Source of the DNA: Endozoicomonas sp. 8E
GTDB lineage: Bacteria > Pseudomonadota > Gammaproteobacteria > Pseudomonadales > Endozoicomonadaceae
Length of the DNA: 64,000 nt
Assembly: GCF_032883915.1 (NCBI RefSeq)
Contig: NZ_CP120717.1
Location: 6,858,001 to 6,922,000, forward strand
Direction of reading: 5' to 3'
In this document: positions 34,201 to 44,400 of the stretch, one piece after another
How positions within the stretch are numbered: position 1 is the stretch's first letter
How the letters are laid out: each line of letters starts with the position of its first letter
Translations under genes and position numbers: made by a program
Notes under the pieces: model-generated
Databases searched by the model: none
What the model saw: only the letters and a program-made list of their open reading frames with translations
What the model was told of the DNA's origin: nothing

Positions 34201-36152
34201 ATACCCGCCGCCTCGATCGCCTTGTATTCTGCCATGGATACTCTCTCACCTGCCTCCAGGCTGTTGGGAAAGCGGGTGGTCAGCCAGGCAATGCGATCAT
34301 GGATAGTCTGTCGTAACCAGCTGCGGTCACCGGGCAGAAAGCCGCTGTGTTCGATCAGCCGGTCCAGACTCTGCCAGTCAAGCTGCCGCAAGATATCTTT
34401 CAGGGTGTGGCCCAGTAAGTCATCCCCTAATTGTGCAAGAATATCGACGCAGGGGTTGTCGATTGGTAAGGAGTTCATGGGGGGTGCCTGAGGGTTCCGC
34501 AGTTTTTGCAGCAGCAAGGGCATGGAGGAAAAATCATCCGGTTTGGGGGCGGGCTCTGGTTTTTCAGGACACGGGTAGCGAGTCGCCATCCCGGCATAAT
34601 CCCAGTGGAACATGACCGGTTCCCCTTCCGGGGTCAGTTCAATGCCCTCCCAGGCACCGTTCACCATATTTTCGTTACCGACAATCACATTAATCAGCAA
34701 TAATCTGGCCCAGTGTTCTGAAGACAGAGAGCGCAGCGTCGCCTCGCCACCTTTGAGCATACCCTGCCATTGTTCGGGGACAGAACTGACTACATAAAAA
34801 TGACCCTGCTCTTCATGGACAAAACTCTGAGGAACTTTGATGCCGAGCAGCCCGGCGAGGTTGGCCATCAGTATCTGGTTGCGGGCACTTAGCTCACAGC
34901 TCGCCGGTTTGATGGAATAAAACTGTTGGTTAACGGGGTCGTTATAAAGCCCCGCTGGCCAGCTGTTCTGGCATTCCACATAGGTAGCAGGCAGGTTCAG
35001 TTTTGCCAGGGAGAAGGATGATTTCGATGGTTCTGCCAGCTGTCCGGTATAGGGCGCAATCAACCCCCGGACAACAGCGGACTGTTCACCTGCGCTAAAG
35101 AGCTGATAACTGAAGGGCGAAGGGTGATGCTCCCACCGCTTTTTAGTGTTTTCGCACCGGCTGGCGTCACTGATACTGAAGAAATGCTCGCGGTCTGTGG
35201 GACTGACCTGCAATTTAATCGGATAATAGAGGTCACCCTGCCTGGCAATCACCTGACAGACCTCTTCGGCCAGCTGGCGCCAGTCTTGCCTCTGATAGTC
35301 ATCCTGAGAGGCAGCGAAACATTCCAGTCGGTCCATGTAAAAGTATTCTCTGACCCGCATAACATCCAGCGTATCCGCGTCATGGAGCAGACTGCGCAAA
35401 GTCTGTATCGCTTCTGGCAAATGCTTGCAGCCCTGCGGATTATCCTTGTGGCAAATGGCTTCACCGCACTGCCAGGCCAGGGACTGATCCATGCCGCAGT
35501 TGCGCAGGTGTTCCCTCAGGTTGTCAGCACTGGCCCGCTCCCACTCCAGCGTATCGTCCCCATCGCCTTCACGGCCAGTGTCGTGAAACAGGCAGGTTTT
35601 GATCAGCAGGGGGATCATGTGGTCGGGAAATGCCCGCGCCAGGAGATCGCCGTGCAATTTACGCTGTTGCAGCAGGGCTACTGCCCAGATCGCCGTCCGG
35701 CAACTGTGCTGGAGACCGTGAACCTGCCGGGCAATAGCCTGTGCATGAGGCGCGATGCTGTCAGGTGAATAAGGCTGAAGCAAGGCTGTTTTCGCTACCT
35801 GAGTGGATTCGATCAACGATGGATCAATGATCGGCAATTTGGTTGTTTCGGTTTCAGCTATTTTCGGACGCTTTTTTACCGGTTCAATGGTCAGCGTTTC
35901 CTGTCCTGTCTCAATGATTTTCGGGGGAATATCAGTAGCGGTTAATTTATGCCCGGCATTGTGCCTGTCATGAATATTGTTCGCGTCAACCCACTTTGCA
36001 GAAGCAACATCCGTGGGCATTAACTCTTCACTTATACTCACTTTTCTGGCAAAAGCATTGCCTGTCTTATCAATATTTTCAGATAACCTTGAGTCGTCAA
36101 AAGGTGCCTGTTCTCTTGTTCCACCTAATGTGTTACTGGGGAGCAAATCCAT
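31251..36152 (-). CDS. Giant PDE-like/kinase-like/pentapeptide-repeat protein, copy 4
   Basis: This 1,633-residue paralogue is one of the more divergent: PDSIAPHAQAIARQVHGLQHSCR replaces the usual PSHISPPAGTIAREVHG, a feature partly shared with copy 9. The catalytic-type motifs are kept. The segment before the pentapeptides is altered (QSCSHKSTRKKSMVAREIEG). The C-terminus ends KKHFGR at an amber codon. Beyond it the frame stays open for seven codons (GKGNRYY) to a TGA at 31227-31229, matching the conserved tail of other copies, so this is a truncated allele. It has a 7-base A-tract. Confidence 0.85.
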   Translation of the reverse strand: MDLLPSNTLGGTREQAPFDDSRLSENIDKTGNAFARKVSISEELMPTDVASAKWVDANNIHDRHNAGHKLTATDIPPKIIETGQETLTIEPVKKRPKIAETETTKLPIIDPSLIESTQVAKTALLQPYSPDSIAPHAQAIARQVHGLQHSCRTAIWAVALLQQRKLHGDLLARAFPDHMIPLLIKTCLFHDTGREGDGDDTLEWERASADNLREHLRNCGMDQSLAWQCGEAICHKDNPQGCKHLPEAIQTLRSLLHDADTLDVMRVREYFYMDRLECFAASQDDYQRQDWRQLAEEVCQVIARQGDLYYPIKLQVSPTDREHFFSISDASRCENTKKRWEHHPSPFSYQLFSAGEQSAVVRGLIAPYTGQLAEPSKSSFSLAKLNLPATYVECQNSWPAGLYNDPVNQQFYSIKPASCELSARNQILMANLAGLLGIKVPQSFVHEEQGHFYVVSSVPEQWQGMLKGGEATLRSLSSEHWARLLLINVIVGNENMVNGAWEGIELTPEGEPVMFHWDYAGMATRYPCPEKPEPAPKPDDFSSMPLLLQKLRNPQAPPMNSLPIDNPCVDILAQLGDDLLGHTLKDILRQLDWQSLDRLIEHSGFLPGDRSWLRQTIHDRIAWLTTRFPNSLEAGERVSMAEYKAIEAAGIRGGWLPVKGRDIRGGQIGISQLLDANNQPITRMTLKLSREAGNKLADNLALDRGLHRLARRVEYTNFTLNDPKHALKERYRDWRSDLTSLANDCDSMAEQLTRDKTRWHRKDRKTINKTVMILRDIVSKCRASLAADVPIIAELPAIKTPLPVPVLPARVSSRTGKDVEAKVQLAEFSHGFAKLTGRSVSYLSPKQLDAVRLSAPPVWAVELESAVCEGGSILFSPPSLPQALSFENQLTLTFPGHSKTVVEALFRELAELGIGGERPDILDLEEQWLDTLADYHGCLGDMNRVVAADINTPVNTGKKAFLKEWLNFSDEELLDWEIHCLIRAGRLVYYRPGLPHGIEVNPVRQFCPGHELNFCAERQQESEQIVISLKNEAALNSFERRTQIGIKPLWHIADMGSVRRMNCDTEYTFSRIMEARVDNPEYLNDRVMHMRFTSATLGRMDAQIYRDHSQFFGDFFGLESFARNEKIIAQSTDDYRSVIQHEKSQETRFSNPLSLLDELNRIEISSPEKQRQLFGTLKQRFSHWPDGRPLEQLFQQSCSHKSTRKKSMVAREIEGLVKCCGEERRQWLFEKNPQLLEGKLDSLDGLKLNGLKHSLKEIDFSGCSMKGTVLQSAVFQRCKFNTDLLNDAIIEKAFFSGCSFEGKRISSSLLDNVRFFPECKIKGLVYESTRRLSRILYESCVNQNNEFNLKQWLEVMGKSDFLRFRSTPLDDLSRDILSQHIEEIKSTNPQQLCNIIYGLFSIKFKSTANAINFFSNNPEFYHRPIKDLKDLYFEFRTIFLKKGNYKAIRGDLFEKLCTLDRLEHNDFTREAVLALMLNVINLVLFPESKDQYIDFGVNANSVDEHDHCLKAVPEVNNESTQSNSISSLKTDALPLAGIQAYKAWLCKYHLRDYRDHIHKFWEQCSKKSQLTIARHCLRHQDVAVSPSTTREFLNLLSKEDGEEKWQEIYTANMRKHKKNQKEWDLLFKKHFGR

Positions 36153-36218
36153 TTTTTTAGCCCTCACTACTGTCCTTGTAATACTGACCTTCTTGAGTCA
36201 TACAGAAGCCATTAAAGA

Positions 36219-36235
36219 TTAGACAGTTTATCCAG
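36219..36235 (-). promoter_or_regulatory. 17-bp dyad element of copy 4
   Basis: CTGGATAAACTGTCTAA followed by TTTAATGG. One arm carries an extra mismatch (TCTAA). Confidence 0.55.
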
Positions 36236-36362
36236 TCAGTTAGTTCCATCTATTCTGTGAAGACCGGGCAAAACTATGAGATTGGCTCCACACCGGCCGA
36301 ATGGCAACATCACCTTGGATATTGTTAAAAATGCCACATTGAGGAGGGCAGGCAATTCAAAC

Positions 36363-39300
36363 TCAATAAAACCTGTTGTTTTTGTCCCACTCTCGAAAAT
36401 GTCCCGAAAGCAAGCGATTCCACTCATCCTCATTTTTTTTATGTTTACCCATGTTAGCGAGATAGATTTCCAGCCAATATTGCTTGTCGTGGTCTTGAGA
36501 CAACAAATCTGCAAATTGCTTAGTTGTTCTGGGGCTAACGGCAACATTTTGATGACGCAAACAGTGTTTGGCTATTGTTAATTGACTCTTTTCTGAGCAT
36601 TCTTTCCAGAACCGATGAATACGGTTCCGGTATTCTTTAAGGTGAGATTCACAAAGAAAAGCTTTATAACGTTGCATTTCAACCATAGGCAGGCCATCTG
36701 TATTGCTTTGTGTACTTTCGCTACCTGACTCAGTAATGGCCTTCAAGCAACCGTCATGCTCATCCGCACTGTTGGCATTGACGTCAAAGTCTATGTATTG
36801 ATCATTGGATTCAGGAAACAGAACAAGGTTAATAACATTTAACATAAGCGCCAAAAGTGCTTCCCGGGAAAAATCTTTGCCTGGCCCATAATCGGACCTG
36901 AAAAATTCATCAAATGGATGACCTAATTTCCCTACACCAGAATATCCTACTTTCAGGAAGACGGTTCTGAAATCAAAATAAAAATCTTTGAGATCTTTTA
37001 TTTTGTGATCATAGAATCCAGGATTATTCCTGACAAAATTTATCGCATTGGCAGCATTTTGAAAATCAATGAAAAAAAGTCCAGAAATGATTTTACAAAG
37101 TTGCTCTGGATACGTTCTGGAAATTTCATCCATATGTTGAGACAGAATATCCCGGGTTAAATCATCCAGCGGTGCAGAACCCCATTGTAGACAACTACTT
37201 TTAAGCATCACCTTCAGCCATTGCTCCAGATTAAACGCATTGTGCTGATTAACACACGACTGATATAAGATCCGGGAAAGCTGGTTTGTTCTTTCAGACA
37301 CCTGGCCATCTGTCCCACTTTCAGGGTTAAAACGGACATTGTCTAATATCGATGATGAAAACCGCTTACCCTCAAAAGAACATTTGGTGAAAAAGCAACC
37401 TTCAACAATGGCTCTGTTTAACAGCTCTGTATTGAATTTACATTTTCGAAATAGAAAGGATTGCAACACTGTGTCATTCATTGAACAGCCGCTGCAATCA
37501 ATCCCTTCGAGAACATTCAACCTCCCATCCAGATTAAAGCCATCCAGGGAATCCAGCTTGCCCTTCAACAGTTGTGGGTTTTGCTCAAACAACAACTGTA
37601 TGCGCTCTTCGCCGCAAGCCTTGACGAGACTTTTGATGCTTTCGTCAAACTGACTGCCTTTACGGGTTATCTCATGATAAAAGACTGACCAGGATTGCCG
37701 AAAAAGCTTTTCCAGCGGGCGCCCGTCGGGCCAGTGGCTGAAGCGTTTCTTTAGAATATAAATTAATTGACGTGTATCTTCGGGAGAACTGATGTCAAGC
37801 AGGTTCAACTCGTCAAACAGGGACAGAGGGTTGGAAAAACGAGTCTCCTGTGGATTAGCTGGATTATTGTGCTGAACCAAACTCTGGTAGTCAGAGGTTG
37901 ACTGCTTAATGATTTTCTCATTACGAGCAAAGGCGTCCAAACCGAGGGCCCCATTAAACTGACATTGATCATCATAAATTTCTGCATCCATACGGCCGAG
38001 TGTTTCAGAAGTCAATTTCATACACACGACCCCAGCTTCATAAATCCGCTCTGAATAATCCGCCAGCTCGTCGTCCTCGATGATTCGGGTAAATGCATAA
38101 CCGGTGTCGCATTTCATCCTGCGCAATGAAGCGACGGGATGGATATGCCAAGTGGGTTCCATCCCGATCTGAGTACGTCGTTCAAAGGAACTCAGGGTAG
38201 CGTCATTTTTCAGGCTATTGATCACAAATTGTTCTTCATTTCCTTGTCGATCTGCACAAAATTTTATATCGTGCGCGGGGCAGAACTTTCTGGCTGGGGT
38301 TGCCGAAATGCCTTGGGGCGACCCCGGACGTAATTGCACCCAACGTCCTGCGCGAGTACGAGAATGGATTTCCCAGGTCAGTTGTTCGTCACTGAAGTTC
38401 AGCAATTCTCTAAGAAACGCTTTTTTGCCGATGTTTACCGGCGTATATAGATCCGCTGCCACGGCAAGATTCATATCACCAAGGCAGCCATGGCAGTCAG
38501 CCAGGGCGTCCAGCCACTGCTCCTCCAGGTCGCTGGTATCCGGCCGCTCTCCGTCAATGCCCAGCCCTGCCAGCTCCCTGAACAATGCTTCAACCACTGT
38601 TTTACTGTGTCCCTCAAAGGTGAGGGTCAGTTGATTTTCAAAGCTCAGGGCTTCAGGCAGGTTCGGAGGAGAAAACACAATACTGCCGCCTTCACAGACC
38701 ACCGATTCGAGTTCAACGGCTCGTACCGGTGAGGCACTCAGGTGGGTAAACTTCAGCTGTTCCGGACTCAAATAACTGACCTTCTGGCCTGTCAATTTGG
38801 CAAAACCGTGGCTGAATTCAGCCAGTTCTACTTTCGCTTCAACCTCTTCGCCAATTCTTGAACTGACTCGTGCAGGAAAGACAGGGGCGGGCAGTGGCGT
38901 TTTAATGGCTGGCAGTTTTGCAATGGACGGCCGGTCGGCGGCTAACGACGCCCGGCAATTGTTAGCAATGTCCTGCAGAATCGTCACGGTGTTATCAATA
39001 GTATGCTGGTTCTTTGCGTGCCATCGTGTTTTATCTCCGGTTAACTGCTCTGCCAGACCGTCACAGTCTTTGGCCAGGCTGGTCAGGTCACTGCGCCAGT
39101 CGCGGTAATCGTCATTCAGGCGACAGTGGATATATTTAACCCGGCTGGCCAGACGGTGCAATCCCCGCTCCAGGGCGAGGTTATCAGCCAGTTTATTGCC
39201 CGCCTCCCGGGACAACTTGAGGGTCATCCGGGTGATGGGTTGGCCATTGGCATCCAGTAACTGACTGATACCGATCTGCCCGCCCCGGATATCCCGGCCT

Positions 39301-41282
39301 TTGACCGGCAACCAACCGCCGCGGATACCCGCCGCCTCTATCGCCTTGTATTCCGCCATGGATACTCTCTCACCTGCCTCCAGGCTGTTGGGAAAGCGGG
39401 TGGTCAGCCAGGCAATACGATCGTGAAGGGTCTGTCGTAACCAGCTGCGGTCACCGGGCAGAAAACCACTGTGTTCGATCTGCCGGTCCAGGGCCTGCCA
39501 GTCAACCTGACGCAAGATATCTTTCAGGGTGTGGCCCAGTAAGTCATCCTCTAATTGTGCAAGAATATCGATGCAGGGGTTATAGATCGGGAACGAGTTC
39601 ATGGAGGGCGCCTGAGGGTTCCTCAGTTTTTGCAGCAGCAGGGGCATGGAGGAAAAATCATCCGGTTTCGAGGCGGGCTCTGGTTTTTCAGGAGACGGAT
39701 AGCGGGTCGCCATCCCGGCATAATCCCAGTGGAATATGACCGGCTCCCCTTCCGGGGTCAGTTCAATGCCCTCCCAGGCACTGTTCACCATACTTTCGTT
39801 ACCGACAATCACATTAATCAGCAATAATCTGGCCCAATGTTCTGGAGACAGAGAGCGCAGCGTCGCCTCGCCGCCTTTGAGCTTACCCTGCCATTGTTTG
39901 GGAACAGAACTGACTACATAAAAATGGCCCTGCTCTTCATGGACAAAACTCTGAGGTACTTTGATGCCCAGTAGCCCGGCGAGGTTGGCCATCAGTAGCT
40001 GGTTGCGGGCACTTAGCTCACAGCTCGCCGGTTTGATGGAATAAACCTGTTGGCTGACGGGGTCGGTGTAAAAACCCGCTGACAAGGTGCTGCCTTGGCA
40101 TTCTTCCATGGCAGCAACTTGCGGGGTCAGTTTTGCCAGGGAGAAAGACGATACCGGTGGTTCTGTCAGCTGTCCGGTATAGGGCGTAATCAACTCCCGG
40201 ACAACACCGGACTGTTCACCAACACTAAACAGCTGATAACTGAAGGGCGAAGGATGGTGCTCCCACTGCTTTTTAGTGTTTTCACACAGGCTGGCGTCAC
40301 CGATGCTGAAGAAATGTTCGCAGTTTGCATCACTGTCCTGCAACTTGATCGGATACCAGAGGTCACCCTGCCTGGCAATCACCCGGCAGACCTCTTCGGC
40401 CAGCAGGCGCCATTCTAGCCTCAGGTAATCATCCTGACAGGCAGCAAAACACTCCAGCCGATCCATGTAAAAGCATCCTCTGACCCGCATGACATCGAGC
40501 GTATCGGCGTCATGGAGCAGGCTGCGCAGGGTCTGTATCACCTCCGGCAGATGTTCGCAGCCCTTCGGGTTATCCTTGTGGCAAATGGCTTCACCACACT
40601 GCCAGGCCAGGGACTGATCCACGCCGAAGTTGCGCAGGTGTTCCCTCAGGTTGTCAGCACTGGCCTGCTCCCACTCGGGCGTATCGTTCCCATCGCCTTC
40701 ACGACCAGTGTCGTGAAACAGGCAGGTTTTAATCAGCAGGGGTACCATATGGTCGGGAAATGCCCGCGCCTGTGGGTCGCCGTGCTGTTTACGCAGTTCC
40801 AACAGGGCTACAGCCCAGATTGCTGCCCGACAACTGTGCTGGACACCGTGAACCTCACGGGCAATGGTCCCGGCAGGCGGTGAGATGTGTGATGGGCGAT
40901 AAGGCTGAAGCAAGGCTGTTTTCGCTACCTGGGTGGATTCAATCAACGATGAATCAATGACCGGCCAATGGGCTGCTTCGGTTGCAGCTATTTTCAGACG
41001 TTTTTTTGCCGGTTCAATGGTCAGCGTTTCCAGCCCTGTCTCAATGATTTTCGGGGGAATATCAGTAGCGGCCAGTTTGTGCCCCGCCTTGTGCCAGAAA
41101 TCGTTATTGTCCGCGTCAACCCACTTTGCAGAAGCAACTTCCGTGGGCATTAACTCTCCACTTATACTCACTTTTCTGGCAAAAGCGGTGCCTGTCTTAT
41201 CAATACTTTCAGATAACCTTGAGTCGTCAAAAGGCACCTGTTCTCTTGTTCCACCTATTGTGTTACCGGGGAGCAAATCCAT
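36363..41282 (-). CDS. Giant PDE-like/kinase-like/pentapeptide-repeat protein, copy 5
   Basis: This 1,639-residue paralogue has an intact C-terminal tail (REWDKNNRFY). About 1.3 kb of its middle (37.8-39.1 kb) is almost identical to copy 6, including the distinctive WHAKNQHTIDNTVTILQDI and RTRAGRWVQLRPGSPQG, which implies recent duplication or gene conversion. One conserved Asp-Arg in WERAS is WEQAS here. The pentapeptide segment begins IDCSGCSMND. It has a 7-base A-tract, and the shared ATG is taken as start. Confidence 0.85.
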   Translation of the reverse strand: MDLLPGNTIGGTREQVPFDDSRLSESIDKTGTAFARKVSISGELMPTEVASAKWVDADNNDFWHKAGHKLAATDIPPKIIETGLETLTIEPAKKRLKIAATEAAHWPVIDSSLIESTQVAKTALLQPYRPSHISPPAGTIAREVHGVQHSCRAAIWAVALLELRKQHGDPQARAFPDHMVPLLIKTCLFHDTGREGDGNDTPEWEQASADNLREHLRNFGVDQSLAWQCGEAICHKDNPKGCEHLPEVIQTLRSLLHDADTLDVMRVRGCFYMDRLECFAACQDDYLRLEWRLLAEEVCRVIARQGDLWYPIKLQDSDANCEHFFSIGDASLCENTKKQWEHHPSPFSYQLFSVGEQSGVVRELITPYTGQLTEPPVSSFSLAKLTPQVAAMEECQGSTLSAGFYTDPVSQQVYSIKPASCELSARNQLLMANLAGLLGIKVPQSFVHEEQGHFYVVSSVPKQWQGKLKGGEATLRSLSPEHWARLLLINVIVGNESMVNSAWEGIELTPEGEPVIFHWDYAGMATRYPSPEKPEPASKPDDFSSMPLLLQKLRNPQAPSMNSFPIYNPCIDILAQLEDDLLGHTLKDILRQVDWQALDRQIEHSGFLPGDRSWLRQTLHDRIAWLTTRFPNSLEAGERVSMAEYKAIEAAGIRGGWLPVKGRDIRGGQIGISQLLDANGQPITRMTLKLSREAGNKLADNLALERGLHRLASRVKYIHCRLNDDYRDWRSDLTSLAKDCDGLAEQLTGDKTRWHAKNQHTIDNTVTILQDIANNCRASLAADRPSIAKLPAIKTPLPAPVFPARVSSRIGEEVEAKVELAEFSHGFAKLTGQKVSYLSPEQLKFTHLSASPVRAVELESVVCEGGSIVFSPPNLPEALSFENQLTLTFEGHSKTVVEALFRELAGLGIDGERPDTSDLEEQWLDALADCHGCLGDMNLAVAADLYTPVNIGKKAFLRELLNFSDEQLTWEIHSRTRAGRWVQLRPGSPQGISATPARKFCPAHDIKFCADRQGNEEQFVINSLKNDATLSSFERRTQIGMEPTWHIHPVASLRRMKCDTGYAFTRIIEDDELADYSERIYEAGVVCMKLTSETLGRMDAEIYDDQCQFNGALGLDAFARNEKIIKQSTSDYQSLVQHNNPANPQETRFSNPLSLFDELNLLDISSPEDTRQLIYILKKRFSHWPDGRPLEKLFRQSWSVFYHEITRKGSQFDESIKSLVKACGEERIQLLFEQNPQLLKGKLDSLDGFNLDGRLNVLEGIDCSGCSMNDTVLQSFLFRKCKFNTELLNRAIVEGCFFTKCSFEGKRFSSSILDNVRFNPESGTDGQVSERTNQLSRILYQSCVNQHNAFNLEQWLKVMLKSSCLQWGSAPLDDLTRDILSQHMDEISRTYPEQLCKIISGLFFIDFQNAANAINFVRNNPGFYDHKIKDLKDFYFDFRTVFLKVGYSGVGKLGHPFDEFFRSDYGPGKDFSREALLALMLNVINLVLFPESNDQYIDFDVNANSADEHDGCLKAITESGSESTQSNTDGLPMVEMQRYKAFLCESHLKEYRNRIHRFWKECSEKSQLTIAKHCLRHQNVAVSPRTTKQFADLLSQDHDKQYWLEIYLANMGKHKKNEDEWNRLLSGHFREWDKNNRFY

Positions 41283-41348
41283 TTTTTTAGCCCTCACTAC
41301 TGTCCTTGTAATACTGACCTTTTTGAGTCAAACCGAATCCATTAAAGC

Positions 41349-41365
41349 TTGGACAGTTTATCCAG
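41349..41365 (-). promoter_or_regulatory. 17-bp dyad element of copy 5
   Basis: CTGGATAAACTGTCCAA followed by TTTAATGG, identical to copy 3 over the element. Confidence 0.6.
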
Positions 41366-41451
41366 TCAGTTAGTTCCATCCATTCTGTGAAGATTGGGAA
41401 AAACTATAAAAATACCTGTCGAATGGCAGGAGGAGGGCAGCCAATTTGAAC

Positions 41452-44400
41452 TCAATAAAGTTTCTTGTCTTTGCTCCATTCCCCAATTTCTTCCACAAGC
41501 ATCGGACGCCACTCTTCCTCAATTTTTATATGTTTTTCCATGTTAACAAGATAGATTTTCAGCCAATTTTTCCCGTCGTGTTCTTTAGACACCACATTTA
41601 AAAACTCCCTGGTTGTTAAAGGACTCACGATAACATTTTGATGAAGCAAACAGTGTTTGGCTATTGTTAATTGGCTCTTTTCTGAGCATTCTTCCCAGAA
41701 TTGATGAATATACTCCCGGTACTCTTTAAGGCGAAACATACAAAGACGAGCTTTGTAATTTTGCATTTTAACAAGAGCCAGGTCATCCGTGTTGTTTTGT
41801 GCACTTTCACTATTTACCTCAGGAATGGCCTTCAGGCAATCGTCATCCGCGCTATTGGTATTGACGCCAAAGTCTATGTATTGATCATTGGATTCAGGAA
41901 ACAGAAGAAGGTTAATAATATTTAACATCAACGCCAAAACCGCTTCCCGGGAAAAATCATTGCGCTCGACACTATGGAGAGGAAATAGTCTTGCAAATGG
42001 ATCATCTGCACACACATAATAAGGTCCTTCTTTCAGGAAGTTGGTTCTGAACTCAAAATACACATATTTGAAATCTTTGATTTTACGAATATAGAATTCC
42101 GGGTTATTTTCAACAAAACTTATTGCATTGGCAATATTTTTAAAATCAATGGATAAAACTCCATAAATAATATCAGAAAGTTGCTGTGGATAACTTCTTT
42201 TAATTTCTTCAATATTTTGGGATAGAATATCCCGGCTCAAATCATCCAGTGGCGTTGAGTCGAAGCGCAGACAATGACTTTTCCCCATCACCTTCAGCCA
42301 TTGTTTCAGATTGAACTCATTGTGCTGATTAACACACGATTGATACAGGATTCGGGAAAGTCGGCGTGTACTTTCATATACCCGGCCATACCTATCACTT
42401 TCAACGTGAAAATAGGCATTGTCTAATATCGATGATGAAAACCGTTGACCATTAAAAGAACATTTGAAGAAACTGCACTTTTCAATAATGGCACTGTTTA
42501 ACAGCTCTGTATTGAATTTACACTTCTCAAATGTAACGGATTGCAACACTGTGCCGTTCATTGAACAGCCTCTGAAATCAATCCTTTCTATCCAAGCACT
42601 GCCCTTCAGCTTAAGACCATCCAGGGAATCCAACTTTCCCTCCAACAGTTTTGGGTTTTGCTCAATCAGCGACTGAATGCCCTTTTCACCACAAACCTTG
42701 ACGAGACTTTTGATGCCTTTGTCAAACTCGCTGCCTTTACAGGTTATCTCATGGTAAAGGACTGACCAGGATTGCCGAAAAAGCTGTTCCAGCGGGCGCC
42801 CGTCGGGCCAGTGGCTGAAGCGTTTCTTTAGAATATAAAATAATTGCCGTGTATCTTCGGGAGAACTGATATCAAGCAGGTTCAACTCGTCAAACAGGGA
42901 CAGAGGGTTGGAAAAACGAGTCTCCTGTGGATTAGCCGGATTATTGTGCTGAATCAAACTCTGGTAGTCAGAGGTTGACTGCTTAATGATTTTCTCATTA
43001 CGAGCAAAGGCGTCCAAACCGAGGGCCTCATTAAACTGACATTGATTATCATAAACTTCTGCATCCATACGGCCGAGTGTTTCAGAAGTCAATTTCATAC
43101 ACACGACCCCAGCTTCATAAATCCGCTCTGAATAATCCGCCAGCTCGTCGTCCTCGATGATTCGGGTAAATGCATAACCGGTGTCGCATTTCATCCTGCG
43201 CAATGAAGCGATGGGATGGATATGCCAAGTGGGTTCCATCCCGATCTGAGTACGTCGTTCAAAGGAGCTCAGGGTAGCGTCATTTTTCAGGCTATTGATC
43301 ACAAATTGTTTTTCGTTTCCTTGTCGATCTGCACAAAATTTTATATCGTGCGCGGGGCAGAACTTTCTGGCTGGGGTTGCCGAAATGCCTTGGGGCGACC
43401 CCGGACGTAATTGCACCCAACGTCCTGCGCGAATACGAGAATGGATTTCCCAGGTCAGTTGTTCGTCACTGAAGTTCAGCAATTCTCTAAGAAACGCTTT
43501 TTTGCCGATGTTTACCGGCGTATTGAGATCCGCTGCCACGGCAAGGTTCATATCACCAAGGCAGCCATGGCAGTCAGCCAGGGCGTCCAGCCATTGCTCC
43601 TCCAGGTCGGTGGTATCCGGCCGCTCTCCGTCAATGCCCAGCCCTGCCAGCTCCCTGAACAATGCCTCAACCACTGTTTTACTGTGTCCCCCAAAGGTGA
43701 GGGTCAGTTGATTTTCAAAGCTCAGGGCTTCAGGCTGGTTCGGAGGAGAAAACACAATACTGCCGCCTTCACAGACGACCGATTCAAGTTCAACGGCTCG
43801 TACCGGTGAGGCACTCAGGTGGGTAACCTCCAGTTGTTCCGGACTCAAATAACTGACCTTCTGGCCTGTCAATTTGGCAAAACCGTGGCTGAATTCAGCC
43901 AGTTCTACTTTCGCTTCAACCTCTTCGCCAATTCTTGAACTGACTCGTGCAGGAAAGACAGGGGCGGGCAGTGGCGTTTTAATGGCTGGCAGTTTTGCAA
44001 TGGACGGCCGGTCGGCGGCTAACGACGCCCGGCACTTGTTAGCAATGTCCTGCAGAATCGTCACGGTGTTATCAATAGTATGCTGGTTCTTTGCGTGCCA
44101 TCGTGTTTTATCTCCGGTTAACTGCTCCGCCAGACCGTCACAGTCCTTGGCCAGGCTGGTCAGGTCACTGCGCCAGTCGCGGTAATCGTCATTCAGGCGA
44201 CAGTGGGTATATTTAACCCGGCTGGCCAGACGGTGCAATCCCCGCTCCAGGGCCAGGTTATCAGCCAGTTTATTGCCCGCTTCCCGGGACAACTTCAGGG
44301 TCATCCGGGTAATGGGTTGGTCATTGGCATCCAGTAACTGGCTGATACCGATCTGCCCGCCCCGGATATCCCGGCCTTTGACCGGCAGCCAACCACCACG

